From contig NZ_LFXL01000036.1 of assembly GCF_001270745.1 (NCBI RefSeq), positions 1 through 64,000 on the forward strand: DNA of 64,000 nucleotides, in the 5' to 3' direction. Shown here piece after piece: positions 59,296 through 64,000 of the stretch; position 1 is the first letter of the stretch; every line of letters begins with the position of its first letter. The notes beneath the pieces were generated by a model. It was not told where the DNA came from and did not search any database. It saw only the letters and a list, made by a program, of their open reading frames with translations. This DNA comes from Jiangella muralis. Lineage in GTDB: Bacteria; Actinomycetota; Actinomycetes; Jiangellales; Jiangellaceae. The position numbers and the translations under genes were made by a program.

Positions 59296-60546
59296 ATGAC
59301 GACGGTGGCGGAGTCCGGCGACACGGTGCGCTGGCGCGGCGGGTACGGGCGGCTGTGGTCTGCCGCGGTCCTGTCGCGCTTCGGCGACGCCGTGCGCAAC
59401 GTGGCGTTTCCGCTGGTCGCGGCCGGTCTGACGACGTCTCCGTTCCTGCTGTCGGTGGTGTCGGCGGCCGGCTATCTGCCGTGGCTGCTGTTCGGGTTGC
59501 TCGGCGGCGCCCTCGCCGACCGCGTCGACCGGCGCCGAGCCATGTGGACGGTCGACGTCGTGCGCGGGCTGCTGGTGGCGGCGTTCGCGGTGGCGCTGGC
59601 GCTCGGGCAGGCGCACCTCGCCGTGCTGGCGGTGCTCGCGTTCGCGCTGACCACCTTGCAGACGCTGTTCGACAACGCGGCCACGGCCATCCTGCCGACT
59701 CTGGTGCCGCGGCCGGTGCTGCCGTCGGCCAACGCGCGCCTGATGACCGGACAGGCGCTGGCCGGCACGTTCCTCGGCGCACCGGCGGCCGGTCTGCTGG
59801 TCACGGCGGGCGTGGCGCTGCCGTTCGCGGTCGACGCGGCGACGTATCTGGTGGCGGCGGCGCTGATCGCGTCGCTGCCACGGCCGGTCGCCCCCGCGGC
59901 GCGACGGCCGGCCGGGTCCACGTTGCGGACGGAGATCGCGGCGGGCGTGCGGCGGCTCTGGCACGACCGCCTGCTGCGTGGTGGCTGTCTGGCGAACCTG
60001 CTGGGCAATCTGGTGATCGGTGGGCTCCAGGCGCTGCTGGTGCTGATCATCACGCGCTGGGCCGGTGCCTCCGACGTCGTGTTCGGGCTGGTGCTGGCGG
60101 CGTATGGCGCAGGTGGGGTGGTGGGTGGGCTCGTGGCGACGCGGGTGGGGCGGTGGGTGGGTGGCGGGGCGACGGCCATGGTGCTGGCGCTGGCCGTGCA
60201 GACCGGCTGCCTGCTCGTCATCGGCGGCGTGCCCCACCCCGCGGCGACGGCGGCCGCCCTCGCGGTCTTCGGGGTGGCCGGCATGGTGGTGAACGTGCAC
60301 TTCGTGTCGTTGACGCAGCAGCGCACGCCCGACGACCTGCTCGGCCGCGTCTCGTCCGCCGAGCGCACGGTGGGCATCGCCGGCGCGCCGCTGGGCGCGT
60401 TGCTGTTCGGCGCGCTGGCCGAGCTCACCGAGGTCAACGTGCCGGCACTGGCCGGCGCCGGCATCATGGCGCTGGCCGCGGTCGTCGTCCAGCGCGCGGC
60501 TCGCGCGGAACGGCTCGATGACCGGCCGGTGAACCGCGTGGTGTGA
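59296..60546 (+). CDS. MFS transporter, enterobactin-exporter (EntS)-like
   Basis: A 416-aa MFS exporter with 12 helices. YGRLWSAAVLSRFGDAVRNV and LFGLLGGALADRVDRRRAMW (the loop 2-3 signature) and NARLMTGQALAGTFLGAPAA place it in the group of EntS/macrolide-type exporters without a helper domain. The substrate cannot be read from the sequence. The last 15 residues are basic and cytoplasmic. Confidence 0.9.
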   Translation: MTTVAESGDTVRWRGGYGRLWSAAVLSRFGDAVRNVAFPLVAAGLTTSPFLLSVVSAAGYLPWLLFGLLGGALADRVDRRRAMWTVDVVRGLLVAAFAVALALGQAHLAVLAVLAFALTTLQTLFDNAATAILPTLVPRPVLPSANARLMTGQALAGTFLGAPAAGLLVTAGVALPFAVDAATYLVAAALIASLPRPVAPAARRPAGSTLRTEIAAGVRRLWHDRLLRGGCLANLLGNLVIGGLQALLVLIITRWAGASDVVFGLVLAAYGAGGVVGGLVATRVGRWVGGGATAMVLALAVQTGCLLVIGGVPHPAATAAALAVFGVAGMVVNVHFVSLTQQRTPDDLLGRVSSAERTVGIAGAPLGALLFGALAELTEVNVPALAGAGIMALAAVVVQRAARAERLDDRPVNRVV

Positions 60547-60599
60547 GGCTGCCCACGTCGGCTGGATTCCGGCTCACCGATCCCGGTAGGCTGGCCACA

Positions 60600-60757
60600 G
60601 CGAAGGGGAGTAGCCCCCAATGTCGCGGTCGACATACTGACGCTCCGGCGTCCGGCCGCGCGGCCTCGTTCATGAGGCGGGCGAGACCTTCGACCACTGG
60701 CAGTAATGCCGGGGTCGGAGTCTCGCAACTTCCGGTCCCGGCCGTGACCGGAAGGGA
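60600..60757 (+). ncRNA. yybP-ykoY manganese riboswitch with SD-sequestering hairpin
   Basis: The aptamer shows the family hallmarks: AAGGGGAGTAGC at 60603-60614 and GGCGGGCGAGACCTTCG at 60676-60692, the two loops that jointly bind Mn2+. The expression platform is a perfect 9-bp hairpin, CTTCCGGTC (60729-60737) with GACCGGAAG (60746-60754), which buries the GGAAGGG Shine-Dalgarno (60750-60756) just before the ATG at 60762. Mn2+ binding should free the ribosome site and switch on the exporter below. It acts at translation. Confidence 0.88.
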
Positions 60758-60761
60758 TCCG

Positions 60762-61349
60762 ATGGCCGACCTGTGGGCCGCGTTCCTCGTGAGCTTCGGC
60801 GTGATCTTCGTGGCCGAGCTCGGCGACAAGTCCCAGCTGATGGCGTTGACGTTCGCCACGCGATTCAAGGCGTGGCACGTCATCCTCGGCATCACGATCG
60901 CCACGACTGTCGTGCACCTGGCGTCGGTCGCGATCGGGTTCGGACTGGGCGAGGCGCTCCCGACCGGCTGGATCAACGTCGTCGCGGCGGTCGCGTTCTT
61001 CGGCTTCGCGGCCTGGACGTGGCGCGGCGACTCCTTGACCGACGAGGAGAAGAACAAGGCCGAGCGGACCACCAAGGCCGCCATCATCGCCGTCGGCACG
61101 GCGTTCTTCCTGGCCGAACTGGGCGACAAGACGATGCTCGCCACCATCACGCTGGCCGCCGACAACGACTGGGTCGGCGTGTGGATCGGCTCGACCGTCG
61201 GCATGGTCGCCGCGGACGCGCTGGCGATCCTCGTCGGCCGCTACCTGGGTCAGCGGCTGCCCGAGCGGCTGATCCAGGTCGGCGCCTCCGCGCTGTTCGT
61301 CCTGTTCGGTGTCTGGCTGCTGATCGAGGGCATCGCCGAGCTCACCTAG
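60762..61349 (+). CDS. GDT1/TMEM165-family manganese exporter
   Basis: A 195-aa membrane protein of the UPF0016/GDT1 family, with two copies of the diagnostic motif: VAELGDKSQLMALTFATRFK (about residues 18-37) and LAELGDKTMLATITLA (about 124-139), each in the first helix of a three-helix repeat. These proteins export Mn2+ (and exchange Ca2+) to avoid manganese toxicity. The ATG at 60762 is set by the Shine-Dalgarno in the riboswitch platform. The stop overlaps that of the convergent mannosyltransferase gene. Confidence 0.93.
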   Translation: MADLWAAFLVSFGVIFVAELGDKSQLMALTFATRFKAWHVILGITIATTVVHLASVAIGFGLGEALPTGWINVVAAVAFFGFAAWTWRGDSLTDEEKNKAERTTKAAIIAVGTAFFLAELGDKTMLATITLAADNDWVGVWIGSTVGMVAADALAILVGRYLGQRLPERLIQVGASALFVLFGVWLLIEGIAELT

Positions 61350-62935
61350 ATCCAGCTGCTGAACCACATCCGCGCCCGCCAGGCGTCGTACGAGATCAGC
61401 TGGTCGACGTGGATGGGGTAGAACCAGGCGGCGACGGCGACGACGATCAGGACGTAGCCGCCGGCGATCGCCACCCCGACGGCGCGCCGCCGCGGTGACG
61501 CGTCCGGTGGCCCGATGATCAGCCCCAGCGCGAACGTCACGGCGAGCACCAGGAACGGCACGATCGCGACCGCGTAGAAGTAGAAGATCGTCCGGTCGGT
61601 GAAGAACAGCCACGGCACCCAGGTCGCGACGATGCCGGCGAGGATCGCCCCGGCCCGCCAGTCGCGGCGGAAGAACCACCACCACAGGCACACCAGCAGC
61701 GCCGCGCACGCACCCCACCACAGCGGCGGCGTGCCCAGCGCGAGGACCGCCTGACTGCACCGTTCGGTCTCGCAGCCGGCCTGGCCGAGGTCGTACCCCT
61801 CGTAGTCGAACGACACCGGCCGGCCGACGTAGAGCCACTCCCACGGCTTGGACATGTAGTCGTGCGGGGTGTCCAGGTCGCGGTGGAACCGCCACATCTC
61901 CGCGTGGTAGTGCCACAGGCTGCGGGCCCAGCTCGGGAACAGCGAGCCCAGCGCGGACGGCGCGTTCTCGGTGGCCCACTGCCGGTGGTATCCGCCGGAC
62001 GAGGTGATCCAGCCCCACCACGACACGACGTACACGAAGGCGGCGGTGACGACCATCGAGAGGAACGCGACCGGCCCGTCGCGCAGCACCGAGTTGAGGA
62101 CGGGGCTGCGCAGGCCCGCCGCGCGCCGGGCGCCGACCTCCCACAACACCGTCATCAGGCCGAACACGGCCAGGGCGTACAGCCCGCTCCACTTCGTGCC
62201 GCAGGCCAGGCCGAGCATGATCCCGGCCGCCAGCCGCCACGGCCGCCACCAGAACAACGGGCCGTCGCCCGGTTCCGTCAGCCCGCGGGCCAGCCGCGCC
62301 TCGGCCCAGTCGGCGTATCTGGCCCGCATCTGATCGCGGTCGATCAGCAGACAGCCGAACGCCGCGACGATGAACATCGCGAGGATGCCGTCGAGCACCG
62401 CCGTCCGGCTCATCACGATCGACAGGCCGTCGACGGCGAGCAGCAGGCCGGCAACGCAGCCGAGCAGCGTCGACCGGAACAGCCGCCGCCCGATGCGGGC
62501 GAGCATGATCACCGTCGCCACCCCGCACAGCGCGACGGCGACGCGCCAGCCGAACGGGTCCATGCCGAACACCCGGATGCCCTGGCCGATGAGGAACTTG
62601 CCGACCGGCGGGTGCACGACGAACGACGGCTCGTTCAGGAAGACGTCGAGGTCGCCGCTCAGGATCCGCTCGTTGGCGTCCTCGGTGAACTTGCGCGAGT
62701 AGCCGAACAGCAGTTGCGAGTAGGCGTCCTTGGCGTAGTACGTCTCATCGAAGATGATCTTGTTCGGGCGGCCGAGGTCGACCAGCCGCAGCACCGCCGC
62801 CACGACGCCGACCAGCAGCGGGCCGATCCAGCCCCAGATGCGGTCGGACGGCATCGGCCGGACGAGGCGGGCCCGGATGCCGGCCGCGGACCGCTCCGTC
62901 TCGGAAGCCTCTGGGGCGTCAACCGTCTGGGTCAC
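61346..62935 (-). CDS. pmt: dolichyl-phosphate-mannose protein O-mannosyltransferase (GT39)
   Basis: A 529-aa polytopic membrane glycosyltransferase of family 39. The first extracytoplasmic loop has IIFDETYYAKDAYSQLLFGY with the catalytic Asp-Glu pair (about residues 63-64), then EPSFVVHPPVGKFLIGQGIR. About ten further membrane segments follow. It moves mannose from polyprenyl-phosphate-mannose to Ser/Thr of exported proteins, coupled to Sec secretion. In actinobacteria pmt usually sits divergent from rsmI, exactly as here. Confidence 0.93.
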   Translation of the reverse strand: MTQTVDAPEASETERSAAGIRARLVRPMPSDRIWGWIGPLLVGVVAAVLRLVDLGRPNKIIFDETYYAKDAYSQLLFGYSRKFTEDANERILSGDLDVFLNEPSFVVHPPVGKFLIGQGIRVFGMDPFGWRVAVALCGVATVIMLARIGRRLFRSTLLGCVAGLLLAVDGLSIVMSRTAVLDGILAMFIVAAFGCLLIDRDQMRARYADWAEARLARGLTEPGDGPLFWWRPWRLAAGIMLGLACGTKWSGLYALAVFGLMTVLWEVGARRAAGLRSPVLNSVLRDGPVAFLSMVVTAAFVYVVSWWGWITSSGGYHRQWATENAPSALGSLFPSWARSLWHYHAEMWRFHRDLDTPHDYMSKPWEWLYVGRPVSFDYEGYDLGQAGCETERCSQAVLALGTPPLWWGACAALLVCLWWWFFRRDWRAGAILAGIVATWVPWLFFTDRTIFYFYAVAIVPFLVLAVTFALGLIIGPPDASPRRRAVGVAIAGGYVLIVVAVAAWFYPIHVDQLISYDAWRARMWFSSWI

Positions 62936-62994
62936 CGGGTCATCCTACGAGTGCTCGCTGTGAGCGGCGGCCGCCGTTGCGCGAGGATGGGCGG

Positions 62995-63858
62995 GTGGCG
63001 AACTCGACGGCGGACGGTGTCCTGGTGCTGGCCGGCACCCCGATCGGCGACGTCGGCGGCGCTCCGCCGCGGCTCGCGGCCGAGCTGGCGGCGGCGGACG
63101 TGGTGGCGGCGGAGGACACCCGGCGGCTGCTGCGGCTGGCATCGTCGCTGGGTGTGACGATCGCCGGGCGGCTGGTGTCGTACTTCGAGGGCAACGAGTC
63201 CGCGCGCACCCCGGAGTTGCTGACGGCGCTGACCGACGGCGCGCGCGTGGTGCTGGTGACCGACGCCGGCATGCCGTCGGTGTCCGACCCCGGGTACCGG
63301 CTGGTGGCGGCGGCGGTGACGGCGGGCGTCCGGGTGACGTCGGTCCCCGGGCCGTCGGCGGTGCTGACGGCGCTCGCGGTCAGTGGGCTGCCGGTCGACC
63401 GGTTCTGCTTCGAGGGCTTCCCGCCGCGCCGGCCGGGAGAGCGGTCGCGGACGTTCGCCGCGCTGGCCGACGAGCCGCGGACGATGGTGTTCTTCGAGTC
63501 GCGGCACCGGCTGGCCGACACGCTGACGGCGATGGCGGCGGCGTTCGGCGCGGACCGTCCGGCGGCGGTGTGCCGCGAGCTGACCAAGACGCACGAGGAG
63601 GTCCGGCGCGGGCCGCTGGGCGACCTGGCCACGTGGGCGTCGGAGGACGGGCCGCTTGGCGAGATCACGATCGTGGTGCAGGGCGCCCCGCCCCGCTCGG
63701 TGACCGTCACCCCCGCCGACGCGGTGGCGCAGGTGGTCGAGCGCGAGGCGGCCGGCGTGCGTCGCAAGGAGGCGATCGCCGAGGTCGCCCGCGAGTTGGG
63801 GCTGCCCAAACGCGAGGTCTATGCGGCGGTCGTGGCCGCGAAGGACGCCGTCGATTGA
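62995..63858 (+). CDS. rsmI: 16S rRNA (cytidine(1402)-2'-O)-methyltransferase
   Basis: A protein of 287 aa from GTG 62995. It is a tetrapyrrole-methylase-fold enzyme with GTPIGDVGGAPPRLAAELAA, then VVAAEDTRRLLRL, VVLVTDAGMPSVSDPGYRLV and VTSVPGPSAVLTAL, all diagnostic of RsmI, which 2'-O-methylates C1402 of 16S rRNA in the decoding centre using SAM. A TTG at 62977 would add 6 residues. It is divergent from pmt across 59 nt. Confidence 0.94.
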   Translation: MANSTADGVLVLAGTPIGDVGGAPPRLAAELAAADVVAAEDTRRLLRLASSLGVTIAGRLVSYFEGNESARTPELLTALTDGARVVLVTDAGMPSVSDPGYRLVAAAVTAGVRVTSVPGPSAVLTALAVSGLPVDRFCFEGFPPRRPGERSRTFAALADEPRTMVFFESRHRLADTLTAMAAAFGADRPAAVCRELTKTHEEVRRGPLGDLATWASEDGPLGEITIVVQGAPPRSVTVTPADAVAQVVEREAAGVRRKEAIAEVARELGLPKREVYAAVVAAKDAVD

Positions 63859-63870
63859 GCGGTTCCGGCG

Positions 63871-64000
63871 TCAGGCCTGGCCGGTCGCGAGCAGGCTGAA
63901 CTTGCCGTCGGCGACGGTGAAGGACCAGGACGTGCGCATCTGGCCCCACGTGTCGTTGCGGTACGCCGCGACCAGCGACCGTCCGTCCGCCGACTGGGAC
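63871..64000 (-). CDS. C-terminal part of an unknown protein (cut by window edge)
   Basis: The last 42 codons of a minus-strand gene whose start lies beyond the window. It ends RTSWSFTVADGKFSLLATGQ before Ala and TGA. The alternating pattern (SLVAAYRNDTWGQ) suggests beta-strands of a secreted or beta-sandwich protein. No family assigned. Confidence 0.5.
   Translation of the reverse strand, partial: SQSADGRSLVAAYRNDTWGQMRTSWSFTVADGKFSLLATGQA

Noticed and set aside
59472-62528. 1018-codon minus-strand frame
   Set aside because: Crosses two plus-strand genes, a riboswitch and the mannosyltransferase in the wrong frame; low-complexity translation.
1-64000. CRISPR array, insertion sequence or integrase
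   Set aside because: No regularly spaced repeats, transposase or integrase motifs were seen; the only tandem repeat is the 18-bp triplet at 49.5 kb.

Overview
The window comes from a high-GC actinobacterium with an accessory-rich chromosome, probably a soil or filamentous type. Support comes from GC-biased codons, frequent GTG starts, 4-nt ATGA/GTGA gene overlaps, an F420-type luciferase-like oxidoreductase, ECF sigma factors with fused SnoaL-like domains, a protein O-mannosyltransferase and an FxLD-type lanthipeptide cluster. I cannot assign a genus from sequence alone. No integrase, transposase, tRNA, rRNA or CRISPR array was seen. Layout, left to right: (1) 0.4-11.4 kb is a DNA-modification/defence island. 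A PIN-like protein, a frameshifted MORC/MutL-type GHKL ATPase and a cytosine-5 DNA methyltransferase are followed, divergently, by a Vsr-type nick endonuclease, an N-terminal remnant of a DUF1156 methylase, a second and intact GHKL ATPase, a PD-(D/E)XK protein and a Z1-type helicase-like ATPase. This matches the known class of MORC/Z1-linked restriction-modification systems. (2) 11.6-12.4 kb holds a NUDIX hydrolase, followed by the first of two truncated amidase-family genes (12.5-14.0 and 22.5-23.4 kb). Both are on the minus strand and their damaged ends face the block between them. (3) 14.0-22.5 kb is that block: a NUDIX gene, a repeated-GGCCAC operator-like element, an FxLD methyltransferase, an FxLD precursor peptide, a full-length LanB dehydratase, a frameshifted LanC-like cyclase, a stand-alone thiopeptide-type protein and a TPR-like protein. 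(4) 23.7-34.6 kb begins with an XRE regulator overlapping a collapsed second NUDIX copy and a second copy of the GGCCAC element. It continues into an unfamiliar cluster: a 70-codon ORF ending in CPGGCS, HAD hydrolase, zinc dehydrogenase, TrpD-like phosphoribosyltransferase, radical SAM enzyme with an unusual CX14CX2C motif, TrpRS-like protein, 29-codon ORF, GT-B glycosyltransferase, TyrRS and SerRS. This is the best candidate for an undescribed system. (5) 35.0-46.8 kb has a SWIM/SNF2 helicase and, on the other strand, a complete four-gene type II Wadjet (JetABCD) anti-plasmid system. (6) 46.9-64.0 kb is more ordinary chromosome: oxidoreductases, three ECF sigma factors, a GDPD phosphodiesterase, two MFS exporters, an ArsR/SRPBCC pair, a GDT1-type manganese exporter under a yybP-ykoY riboswitch, a protein O-mannosyltransferase, RsmI, and a truncated gene at the right edge. 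How the genes work together: clusters 3 and 4 each carry the same NUDIX/GGCCAC module, and only one XRE regulator is visible, so they may share a regulator. Several accessory genes carry single-base reading-frame breaks at short homopolymers or doublets, while the neighbouring housekeeping-type genes are intact. This indicates either decay of the island or indel errors in the assembly, and raw reads would distinguish the two.
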